From: SZUA-38 sp965212525
GTDB taxonomy: Bacteria > Pseudomonadota > Gammaproteobacteria > Xanthomonadales > SZUA-38
Length of the DNA stretch: 64,000 bases
Direction of reading: 5' to 3'
Assembly (NCBI GenBank): GCA_965212525.1
Contig: CBDBVC010000045.1
Coordinates: forward strand, 185,794-249,793
The position numbers and the translations under genes were made by a program. Numbering within the stretch: the first letter of the stretch is position 1; the number at the start of each line of letters is the position of its first letter. Under the pieces are notes generated by a model. It saw only the letters and a program-made list of their open reading frames with translations. It was not told where the DNA came from and searched no databases. Shown piece by piece: positions 33,847 to 41,864 of the stretch.

Positions 33847-35175
33847 ATGCCCAATTCATTGCTCGTCCCCATCACCAACGTTTATGCGCTGGGTGGCTAC
33901 ACGGCCGAAATCACGATTGGCAGCCAGCAACAGACAGCCAACCTGATTCTCGATACCGGCTCCAGCTCGATGGTGGTTCAGGCCGAGGATTATGATCCGT
34001 CTCTGGACGAATGCATCAGTGCCACCCGCTATGCGCAGAATATCGTCTACGGCATAGGCGGCTGGTACGGCCCGGTGGTGAAGACCCGGATCGAGATCGG
34101 CCGGGGTCTGTTCCGGGCCGCAATCGAGGATGTGAACATTGCCGTGGCCAAGAAGGAGCAGACCGGCTGTTTTGGTCACTCGGATGGTCTGCTTGGATTG
34201 GCCTATCGCGAGCTGAACCGGGCCTATGACCTCGAATCCTACATGAGCGAAAATAACATCGACCCCGCCGTCACCTACCCCTGGTACCTGGAGCAGGAAC
34301 AGCAGGACGATACGGTGCGTGAATTCAGAAAATTTCTGAAACAGTACCCGCGCGAGGAAATCACGCCCTATTTCACCCAGCTTGAACAGCAGGGTGTAGT
34401 CGGCAATCAGTTTGCCTTCGTCATTCACCGCTCCAGCATCTACCAGACCGATTCGGAAAAAACCACCGCCGAACTGGCCGATCATCCGCTCAACAACGGT
34501 GTGTTTATCATGGGCCACCCAAGGGCACACGAAGCCCTGTACGAGGGTGAGTTTCACGAACTGAAGGTACTCGATGACAAGTACTACAATGTGCACATGA
34601 CCCACATGCAGGTGGGAGACTGCGAACCGGTCGAAGCGCCGGAACTGGCACCGGAAGATGCCGGCCATGTGTCCAATGCCATTGTCGACAGCGGTGCCTC
34701 GATGGTGGTGCTGCCGGAGAAGCTGTTCACGGCGTTGTTCGATGACCTGATCCGCGTCAATCCGGATTTTGCCGATGTGCTGGAACACTTCCGCACTTTC
34801 GAGGGCACGGAGAAGGGCATCGAGATGGATCGGGTTGACCTGGAACAGTGGCCCGACATCCATTTCACTTTCGATGGCTATGACGGTGAAACCGTGACAC
34901 TGACGATGAATCCTGAGACCTACTGGCAGACCCACGCCCCGGCCCCCAACCAGATCTCGTTCCAGTTCATACATCTGGAAAGCTGGTGTGATCAGTCCAT
35001 CCTCGGCCTGCCGTTCATGAACAACTACTTCACCATCTTCGATCGGGCCGAACGCGAAAACGGCACGGTGATGTTCGCGGAAAAGGAATTCAAACCCTAT
35101 CGCCTGGGCGAGAAAATCCACCGCGATGTGAACAAGCTCAAGGGCCTGATCGAGCAGCACAAGCTGGCGTTGTGA
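33847..35175 (+). CDS. Pepsin-like (A1 family) aspartic peptidase
   Basis: A 442-residue protein with both halves of a pepsin-type active site: ANLILDTGSSSMVV with Asp36 and AIVDSGASMVVLP with Asp281. A flap-like YGIGGWYGPV lies near residues 68-77, and the GLLGLAY and SILGLPFMNNYFTIFD stretches are also typical of A1 peptidases. There is no signal peptide, so a cytoplasmic location is likely, as reported for the bacterial pepsin homologue shewasin. Such proteins are rare in bacteria. Two insertions (around 130-175 and 255-275) are not typical of pepsin. Substrate unknown. Confidence 0.88.
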   Translation: MPNSLLVPITNVYALGGYTAEITIGSQQQTANLILDTGSSSMVVQAEDYDPSLDECISATRYAQNIVYGIGGWYGPVVKTRIEIGRGLFRAAIEDVNIAVAKKEQTGCFGHSDGLLGLAYRELNRAYDLESYMSENNIDPAVTYPWYLEQEQQDDTVREFRKFLKQYPREEITPYFTQLEQQGVVGNQFAFVIHRSSIYQTDSEKTTAELADHPLNNGVFIMGHPRAHEALYEGEFHELKVLDDKYYNVHMTHMQVGDCEPVEAPELAPEDAGHVSNAIVDSGASMVVLPEKLFTALFDDLIRVNPDFADVLEHFRTFEGTEKGIEMDRVDLEQWPDIHFTFDGYDGETVTLTMNPETYWQTHAPAPNQISFQFIHLESWCDQSILGLPFMNNYFTIFDRAERENGTVMFAEKEFKPYRLGEKIHRDVNKLKGLIEQHKLAL

Positions 35176-35177
35176 CT

Positions 35178-35621
35178 ATGACGAATAAACATGTACAAAT
35201 AGTCGAGATTCACTACCCAAATGGCACAATTGAAGGCAACGCTCAGGTTAGTGCTCTAGGAGCGAATAAATTCTTAAGGCTGAATAACTACGTACCATCA
35301 ATAATAGCTGTCTCAGAAGATGAAATATCAGATGTCGCCAGGTACAGAGATACATTTATTGGAGATGTGATTGATCAGAACCGAATCAAATATATAAAAC
35401 TTGATCAACGATCAGGATTGAAATGTTTTGAGTGGATCCTGTCTGAAAAATTGACAGCGCACAGATTGTTTAAAGAATTCTGTCAGAATATTATCGACCA
35501 CAAAGGTGCCTGGGAACTGGTTTTTGGGGGTATGCTGACCATCTTCCTCGAACCCGATTGTGATTTCGATCCTGAACATGAACTCAGCCGCATTTGCGAG
35601 GAAATTGAATCCAGCGCCTGA
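35178..35621 (+). CDS. AT-rich hypothetical protein
   Basis: A 147-residue soluble protein (EIHYPNGTIEGNAQVSALGA, VSEDEISDVARYRDTFIGDV, late FLEPDCDFDPEHELSRICEE). No family is recognised. The first two thirds is clearly more AT-rich than both neighbours, suggesting recent gain. Its ATG lies three bases after the pepsin homologue's stop codon, so it may use the same transcript. Size and style resemble small immunity or antitoxin-like proteins, but nothing specific supports that. Confidence 0.6.
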   Translation: MTNKHVQIVEIHYPNGTIEGNAQVSALGANKFLRLNNYVPSIIAVSEDEISDVARYRDTFIGDVIDQNRIKYIKLDQRSGLKCFEWILSEKLTAHRLFKEFCQNIIDHKGAWELVFGGMLTIFLEPDCDFDPEHELSRICEEIESSA

Positions 35622-35687
35622 GTCGAAATTTCCTGTCCCCAATCAACCAACTGAACCAATCGTGCCGGTCCGACTCTATGGTTCAGC

Positions 35688-36737
35688 ATGACACGACACG
35701 ACTCACTGGCCGGTTGCCTGATCGGCACCGCCGTTGCCGACGCACTGGGACTGCCCTACGAGGGCCTTTCGCCCGCGCGAGCCTCGCGAATACTGGGCAC
35801 ACCTGACCGCCATCGACTGTGCTTTCGCCGAGGCATGGTGTCCGACGATACCGAGCACAGCCGTATGGTGATTCAGGCACTGCTGGTATCGGGTCGTGAG
35901 CCCGCACAGTTCCAGCGTTCTCTCTCCTGGCGCCTGCGTTGGTGGTTGCTGGGCCTGCCGGCCGGCATCGGTTTTGCCACGCTCAGAGCGATCATTCGTC
36001 TCTGGCTGGGTTTTGGCACTGCGCGCAGCGGGGTGTACTCGGCTGGAAATGGCCCGGCCATGCGCAGTGCCGTGATTGGTGCCGCTGTCGAGAAATTCGA
36101 TCTGCTGAAACAACTGGTCAGGGCATCGGCACGTCTGACCCATACCGATCCGAGGGCTGAACAGGGTGCACAGATTGTGGCGCTGGCCGCACATCTGATG
36201 AGTCACGGAGGCGACCCAGCTGCATTCGAATCCCTGATCAGTCGCGAACTGGACGATGAGTCTGGAGAATGGGCCGCTGTGCTGGAAGCACTGTATCGTT
36301 CCGTGGCATCCGGTGAGAACACGCGACAGTATGCTAGCAGTCTGGACCTTGAGAACGGTGTCACCGGATATGTTATGCACACTGTCCCCGTGGCGATCCA
36401 TGCCTGGCTGTCGCACCCGACCGATTACCGCGCTGCCGTGATGGCCGTGATCGAGTGTGGCGGAGATACCGATACAGTCGCTGCCATCACCGGCGGCATT
36501 GTCGGTGCAGCTGTTGGGGTGCAGGGCATCCCGCAGCAGTGGCGCAAACACATGATCGAATGGCCGGCCTCACTGAACTACCTGCAGCGTTTGTCGGCCT
36601 GCCTGGCAACCCGGATTGAAGCCGATCGTATCGACTGCAAACCCCGTCTGCATGTATGGGCCCTGCTGCCGCGCAACCTGATGTTCCTGTGTATCATTCT
36701 GGTGCATGGACTGCGGCGGCTGTTGCCGCCATACTGA
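35688..36737 (+). CDS. ADP-ribosylglycohydrolase family protein
   Basis: A 349-residue protein of the DraG/ARH fold. LAGCLIGTAVADALGLPYEG opens it, GMVSDDTEHSRM contains the first acidic metal-binding motif, and ECGGDTDTVAAITGGIVGA the second. These Asp residues bind the two Mg or Mn ions that hydrolyse ADP-ribosyl linkages. Unusually the C-terminus carries a hydrophobic segment (WALLPRNLMFLCIILVHGL), possibly membrane-anchoring. No DraT-like transferase is seen nearby. Confidence 0.9.
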   Translation: MTRHDSLAGCLIGTAVADALGLPYEGLSPARASRILGTPDRHRLCFRRGMVSDDTEHSRMVIQALLVSGREPAQFQRSLSWRLRWWLLGLPAGIGFATLRAIIRLWLGFGTARSGVYSAGNGPAMRSAVIGAAVEKFDLLKQLVRASARLTHTDPRAEQGAQIVALAAHLMSHGGDPAAFESLISRELDDESGEWAAVLEALYRSVASGENTRQYASSLDLENGVTGYVMHTVPVAIHAWLSHPTDYRAAVMAVIECGGDTDTVAAITGGIVGAAVGVQGIPQQWRKHMIEWPASLNYLQRLSACLATRIEADRIDCKPRLHVWALLPRNLMFLCIILVHGLRRLLPPY

Positions 36738-36764
36738 TTGAACGTTCCCACATGCCTGAATGAC

Positions 36765-37250
36765 ATGACAACCAGCCAACCCACCATCAGACCCATGCAG
36801 GCAGGCGAGGAACCTGAGCTGTGGTCGCTGTTTCATCACACCATTCGCAGGGTCAATATCCGCGATTATTCCGAGGAACAGGTGCGGGCCTGGGCACCGG
36901 ATCAGATTGACGAGCAGCGCTGGCAGCAACGCATGGCCTCGATCAATCCTTTCGTGGCCGTAATTGACGGTGAGATTGTCGGCTATGCCGATGTGCAGGA
37001 CGATGGTCTGGTGGATCATTTCTTCTGCCATCATCGACACCAGGGGCTGGGCGTGGGACGTGCCCTGATGACCCATCTGATCCGCACAGCCGTCAGCCGT
37101 GGCCTGACCCGGATGTATTCCAACGTCAGCATCACGGCACGACCGTTCTTCGAGCATTTCGGCTTCACGGTCGAGACCGAACAGAAGATAACCATTGGCG
37201 AGATCAGTCTCACCAACTACCGCATGAGCCGGCTATTGCCTGATGAATGA
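36765..37250 (+). CDS. GNAT N-acetyltransferase
   Basis: A 161-residue acetyltransferase: TIRPMQAGEEPELWSLFHHT at the start, VDHFFCHHRHQGLGVGRALM as the CoA-binding loop, and SNVSITARPFFEHFGFTVET at the end. This N-acetyltransferase subgroup resembles YjaB/YafP-like proteins of unknown or amino-acid substrate. ATG 36765 is preferred to the upstream TTG. It overlaps the following acetyltransferase gene by eight bases. Confidence 0.85.
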   Translation: MTTSQPTIRPMQAGEEPELWSLFHHTIRRVNIRDYSEEQVRAWAPDQIDEQRWQQRMASINPFVAVIDGEIVGYADVQDDGLVDHFFCHHRHQGLGVGRALMTHLIRTAVSRGLTRMYSNVSITARPFFEHFGFTVETEQKITIGEISLTNYRMSRLLPDE

Positions 37251-37708
37251 TCACCGCATAAGCGTTCGTCTGTCACGACCGGACGAGCTCGACGGGATCA
37301 ATGCCCGTTATGATGCCATCGACTTCAAGCGCTCAATCGACTCGGATCTCATCGCCATTGCTGAAGTGGATGGTGAACCTGCCGGCCAGGGACGGGTGCA
37401 GCACATAACCGCCGGTATCGGTGAGCTCGGTGGCATGTTCGTGGACGAAGCCTGTCGCGGACTTGGGCTGGCCGGCCGCATTATCGACTTCCTGCTGCAG
37501 GCATCGCCTCAGTACCACACGCTCTACTGCCTGCCTGCCTTATGCTCACCTGGCGGGGCTGTATGCATCATTCGGGTTCACGACCGTGAGCAGCACGGCT
37601 GATGTACCTGCCGTGGTGCGCGACAAGCACCGCTGGTGCAATCAGGTCTACGAACATGAAACCCTGCTGACGTTGCGACATCGCGAGGTTGTTCGTTCAC
37701 CGCTGTAA
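37243..37708 (+). pseudogene. GNAT N-acetyltransferase, frameshifted
   Basis: The first frame gives IAIAEVDGEPAGQGRVQHIT, GELGGMFVDEACRGLGLAGR and IIDFLLQASPQYHTLYCLP, a normal GNAT core with an atypical CoA loop. Near 37535-37542 the frame is lost. The +1 frame continues YAHLAGLYASFGFTTV and then a conserved-looking RDKHRWCNQVYEHETLL tail, stopping at 37708. One extra base (tt) explains the break. Confidence 0.75.
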
Positions 37709-37760
37709 CCGGTATCGTCCTGAGCAGCTATCATCAGAATATTCATTACGGATTTTCATC

Positions 37761-37855
37761 ATGCGCCTGCTGACCTGGCTTTGCCGGGAGGCATCTCGGA
37801 CGAGGTGATCGAGCGGGTGGTGATCTGGCTCGACAACACTGTACTGAGCCGATAA
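37761..37855 (+). pseudogene. Orphan C-terminal gene fragment
   Basis: An open frame without a start codon encodes DLALPGGISDEVIERVVIWL followed by DNTVLSR and a stop at 37855. It looks like the last 30 residues of a soluble alpha/beta protein, perhaps a hydrolase. It may be a relic. Evidence is limited to reading-frame character. Confidence 0.35.
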
Positions 37856-37881
37856 ACCCGTGTTGATGGGTCAGACGACGA

Positions 37882-40447
37882 TCAGCCCGAGGTGTTGCGC
37901 CGGTAGCGGATCAGTGACATCACGAACAGGATCAGGCCAGCCCCCATGAGGGTGATGCCGGCGCCGCTCTTGCTGAGCAGTCGCGAGTGGCTGGTCAGAG
38001 CGATTCGTTCGCGTCCACTGCCAATCAGCACGAAGGCCGACCAGTATTTGGGGTGCGCCGTTGCCGGGTTGGCTATCATGGCAAGCTGGGCATTCTGTGC
38101 CGAAACGCGAATCGAACGGTCAGCTGCCAGTTCTCCATAAAAGACATCCATCAGCCGAACCGGGGTGCTGTCATTGATATTCCACAGCGTCCCAAGAACC
38201 GCATCGGCACCGGCGGCAAGAAAGGCCTCCGGCAAACCCCAGTCGCCCCAGATCCTGACGTTCGGGAATGGATGCCGTTCGGCAACCCGACAGGACCACC
38301 AGTGCGGTGTCCAGTTGCTGCTGCACCACTTCGCGTGCCTGCAGGAAGCCATCCTCAATGCCATCGACGCTATGTGAGAGCAGTACCGCGGAGCGTTCGG
38401 CACGGCGTGCCGACATCAGCCCGTGGGTGGCAAAATGCATGATCGACCACTGCTTCGAGGCAACCGACTTGTAACGGGTTTCGGTGGCATTGCTGCCGCT
38501 CATCAGCATGCTGTGCGCTGGCGCATAGCGGTTGACGACCCGGCCCTCATCGCGCACCGCGGGCAGGTCTGACAACGGCATGCCCTGCTCACTGAAAATG
38601 GCAGCCATGCCCGAGTCACCGCTACCATTGCCGGCTTTGGGCATGCCCATGAACAGCACAGGGCGACTGACGGCGCTGTGCATTCGCTGTGCGCTGGTGT
38701 CCAGTTCAAGCAGTTGCCGGACACTGCCGAGACGCTCGATACTGTGGTACTGGACAAGAAAATCATCACCGTTCATCAGCACCGAAAATGGCAGCTGTTG
38801 CATGAAGTCCGGCGTGATCACCATCAGGTGTGAGACAGCGTTGAGCTCGGACATGATCGGCGAGATCAGCTGTCGGTACAGGTATTGCGCCGGATAGCGG
38901 TACAGGTGGGTCTGGTCGGTTTCAAGCAGATTCTTCAGATTGCCGGCACGCCGGGCCAGATCCTCGCAATCCATTGCCATCTGACGGGTGATCTGATGAT
39001 CGTCCCGGAACAGGAACACGGTCAGGTATTGTTTACCGCAATGGTATTGCAGCAAGGCTTCGTCATGGTGCAGGGACTGCCTGATCTCGGCCAGTGTGAA
39101 CTCGGGCAGGGTATCCTCGGGAGCGGCTTCGCGCACCACTTCAGCAAGATCGAGCTCGGCCCGCTCCAGCTGTTGCCGATACTCGCGCCTGCGATCACTC
39201 TCCAGATCGGTACGCGACAGCTGGCGCTGGATCTCGACGATGGCTCGCTGCTGCCGCAGGTTGTTCTGGTCTGGCAGTTGAATATCGGGCACCCGGGCGT
39301 ATTCGGTCAGGTGCAGCGCCTGCAGCAGGTCGCCGGCCTGATCGCGCCGCACCAGCAGTTCCACCAGCGGATCGGCAATGGCTCGAAACTGTCGACGCAT
39401 CGACTGCAATTCGGCCTGGCTCAGATCCATGCGCAGGGCCCGTCGAAAGTGCACCATCGCCTCGGTGTACAGCTCGATGGCCGTTTCGGTTCGCTGCTCC
39501 TCAGCGGCCTGACCGGCGAGCCCGACATGCGCCTGCCAGACAATGGCCGGCGAGCCCGAATTCTCGATCACCTCGCGATACCAGGCAGCACTGGTTGCCC
39601 GGTCGCTGTCGCTGGTGCTCAGGGCCAGGTCGAGCACGCGGTAGTGATAGGGGTCGTCCAGCCCGGCCTCGCGGTACTGGGTCGCCGCGGATTCGAAATG
39701 AGTCCGGGCCTGTGCGACATCACCTGTTTCCAGATGAGCAGAGCCGAGTACGGTACGGGTCCAGGCAAGTTCGAGCGGATCAACGTTATCCAGTGTCATC
39801 AGCATCTCGTGAGCCAGGTCAAGCACGTCCAGGGCATCATCATCCGAGCCGGCATCCAGGTAGAGTTCGCCGATACGTATCAGGATGTCGCGGTATTCGG
39901 TATCGGCCCCGGCCGCTTCGGCCAGACGCAGGGCGTCATGATAGGTTTCACTGGCCAGCGAGTAGGCACCGAGACGCTTGTATACCGAACCCAGGTTGCC
40001 GAGTATGCTGAGCCGCAACGGCGTGTCGTCGATCGACCGGCTGTCTGTCTCGGCCGATTCCAGAGTCTGCATGGCGAGCTCGAATTCGCCCAGCAGTCGG
40101 TAGGTAATGCCGACATTCTTGTCGGCTCGAATTCGATCAGCAACGGCGGCACTGTCACCGGGTGCTGATGCTTCAATCTGTGTGGCCAGATCACGCGCCA
40201 GCAGGAAATGATCCAGTGCCAGCAGATACTGCGAGTAGGTGAAGTAATGATCGCCGAGCTGTTCCAGCACCCGCATTTGCCCGCTTGTTGATTGCCGTTC
40301 CTGCTCAAGTACAAGCTGCTGAAGCAGATGCTCGCGTTGTTGCTGCTCTGCAGTAGGTGCGGAGGAGTCGGCCATCAGCAGGCCGCTGGCTGCCAGCAGC
40401 AGTATGGCAAGAACCGCCTTTGTGCTAACTCTCGCCATCACCGGCAT
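37882..40447 (-). pseudogene. TPR-CHAT caspase-like protease, frameshifted
   Basis: The main frame (40447 to 38171) encodes a signal peptide (KAVLAILLLAASGLLMA), about ten TPR-like helical pairs (for example YDALRLAEAAGADTEYRDIL) and a CHAT domain with catalytic-type His in MHFATHGLM and Cys in VVLSGCRTA. A +1 shift near 38221-38226 moves it to the frame that continues FLAAGADAVLGTLWNINDST and ends with a membrane helix (ITLMGAGLILFVMSLI), stopping at 37882. The joined protein is about 855 residues. CHAT domains are clan CD peptidases. It overlaps the anti-sigma gene by 23 bases and forms a unit with it and the ECF factor. Confidence 0.9.
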
Positions 40448-41087
40448 CGATGCTGAACGAGTACAGTGGCGAGGTATGAAACTCGATCCCGGCAGCCCGG
40501 TTCACCTTCCACAGATAGTCATGACCGGGCATGAGAACATCTTGTACCGTATCGGGTAGTCGGATCTGGCTGCTCTGCACGCTCGGCGACTGCCAGATCA
40601 TCTCCAGCGATTCATTGAACAGTTCCACCCGGGCTGGTTGCAGGTCCGGGTTGTCAAAACGGAATGCCTGGGGTGCATCGGGCAGTGTGGCCAGGTTTTG
40701 CGGTTCGATCAGCGATTGTTCCACATTGCCTCGAAGTGCAGCGGAATCGATATTTCCGGGTACCTCAAGATTGTCAATCAGCAGCAGTGACAGACCGGCC
40801 ACCACCAGCACCGAGGCTGCCACAGACAGTGCCACAAACCGTGACCGTGATCGCTGCCTGGCACCCGGGCCACGTCTGAGTGCGTCTTCGAATGGCCGCA
40901 TGGCCTCCATCGCCCTGAGAATGTCCCGGCACTCACTGCAGCTTTCCAGATGCTCGGCCAGGCCGGGCGGCTGTGAGCTGGTACCATTGATGAAGCAATC
41001 GGCCAGCAATTCACTGTCCGGGCACTGTGTCGCGTAAAGCTGATCCAGTGCAATGATGTTCTGAGACTCGTTGTCGTGTCTGTTCAT
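40425..41087 (-). CDS. Zinc-finger anti-sigma factor-like membrane protein
   Basis: A 220-residue protein. The N-terminal part has LAEHLESCSECRDILRAM, the H-x3-C-x2-C zinc-binding anti-sigma helix, preceded by DSELLADCFI. A single membrane helix (FVALSVAASVLVVAGLSLLL) follows near residue 90, and a periplasmic domain of about 110 residues with PLYSFSIDAG at its end. It would hold the ECF factor at the membrane. The gene starts four bases after the sigma stop and overlaps the CHAT gene. Confidence 0.85.
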   Translation of the reverse strand: MNRHDNESQNIIALDQLYATQCPDSELLADCFINGTSSQPPGLAEHLESCSECRDILRAMEAMRPFEDALRRGPGARQRSRSRFVALSVAASVLVVAGLSLLLIDNLEVPGNIDSAALRGNVEQSLIEPQNLATLPDAPQAFRFDNPDLQPARVELFNESLEMIWQSPSVQSSQIRLPDTVQDVLMPGHDYLWKVNRAAGIEFHTSPLYSFSIDAGDGES

Positions 41088-41091
41088 GATC

Positions 41092-41673
41092 TTACCCTCG
41101 TGACCCGAGTTTGTGCTTCAGGTCATCCATACCTCGATAGACAAGATTGCGTACCTTGGCCTCGGTCCAGTCGAGTTTCCCGGCGATCTCCTCGATGGTG
41201 TAACCCTGCAGATGCAGTTGTACAACCGCGCGGCGATTCTCGTTCAGCTCGCTGAAGGCGCGCTGGATCACATCCAGCTGCTGTTCTGTCTCGAGTCGTG
41301 AATCCGGTGTCGCGGGTGTGATCAGTTCCGGTTGCTGCTGAATCACCTGACACACATCCTCCACCAGCGTCTCCTGTCGGCGCTTGATCTTGCGCAGTGC
41401 ATCAATCGCCGTGGTCACGCCGATGCGGTAGACGTAGCTGTCCATCTGACGGATGTCACGGCGCTGGCGAATCACCCTGAGCAATCGCGCACAGGCCTCC
41501 TGCTCGATGTCGTCAATCTCGTAGGCATTGGCATGATGAATCATCTTGCGAATGGCACTGCGCAGCAGCTGGCGGTAACGGTCGATCAGCAGGGCCTCAT
41601 CAGAACGTGACAGCGGCACCGTTGCGCTGCTCTGCGCTGCCGGGTCTGTCTGTGATCTGTCTGAGCTGCTCAT
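41092..41673 (-). CDS. ECF RNA polymerase sigma factor
   Basis: A 193-residue sigma-70 family protein with region 2 (NAYEIDDIEQEACARLLRVI then YVYRIGVTTAIDALRKIKRR) and region 4 (LNENRRAVVQLHLQGYTIEE with the helix-turn-helix LDWTEAKVRNLVYRGMDDL). Regions 1 and 3 are absent, as in extracytoplasmic-function factors. It is first in a minus-strand operon with anti-sigma and TPR-CHAT genes and is divergent from the giant secreted protein at 41865, a likely target. Confidence 0.92.
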   Translation of the reverse strand: MSSSDRSQTDPAAQSSATVPLSRSDEALLIDRYRQLLRSAIRKMIHHANAYEIDDIEQEACARLLRVIRQRRDIRQMDSYVYRIGVTTAIDALRKIKRRQETLVEDVCQVIQQQPELITPATPDSRLETEQQLDVIQRAFSELNENRRAVVQLHLQGYTIEEIAGKLDWTEAKVRNLVYRGMDDLKHKLGSRG

Positions 41674-41864
41674 CGTCGTTCTTGTCCGTCGGTTTCCTTT
41701 CTTGTCCTGCTAATGACGTCGCCAGTAACGGAATCTTCTCACCGAAAAACGAATCTCTGGCAATTGCGTTCGGATGTGAGAAAAACCGGCATCAGGCCAC
41801 GTCTTCGGGGCAGACAAGCGTGACAGGGCGCAGTGGGCGACCTCACCAGACAAAGGGTACCACG
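41674..41864. promoter_or_regulatory. Divergent intergenic region between sigma operon and giant gene
   Basis: The 191 bases must hold promoters for both directions. I see no confident -35/-10 pair matching the common GGAAC-N16-CGTC ECF form; aaaaacc followed by cacgtc at about 41780-41804 is a weak candidate with too short a spacer. The region is unremarkable otherwise. Confidence 0.4.

Noticed and set aside
33856..35160. A 434-codon open frame on the minus strand opposite the pepsin homologue
   Set aside because: The plus strand encodes a recognisable protease with both catalytic motifs; the reverse frame has no domain and mirrors codon bias.
38885..40168. A 427-codon plus-strand open frame opposite the TPR-CHAT gene
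   Set aside because: It is the complement of TPR repeats, has no signal peptide or motif, and lies fully inside a well-supported gene.
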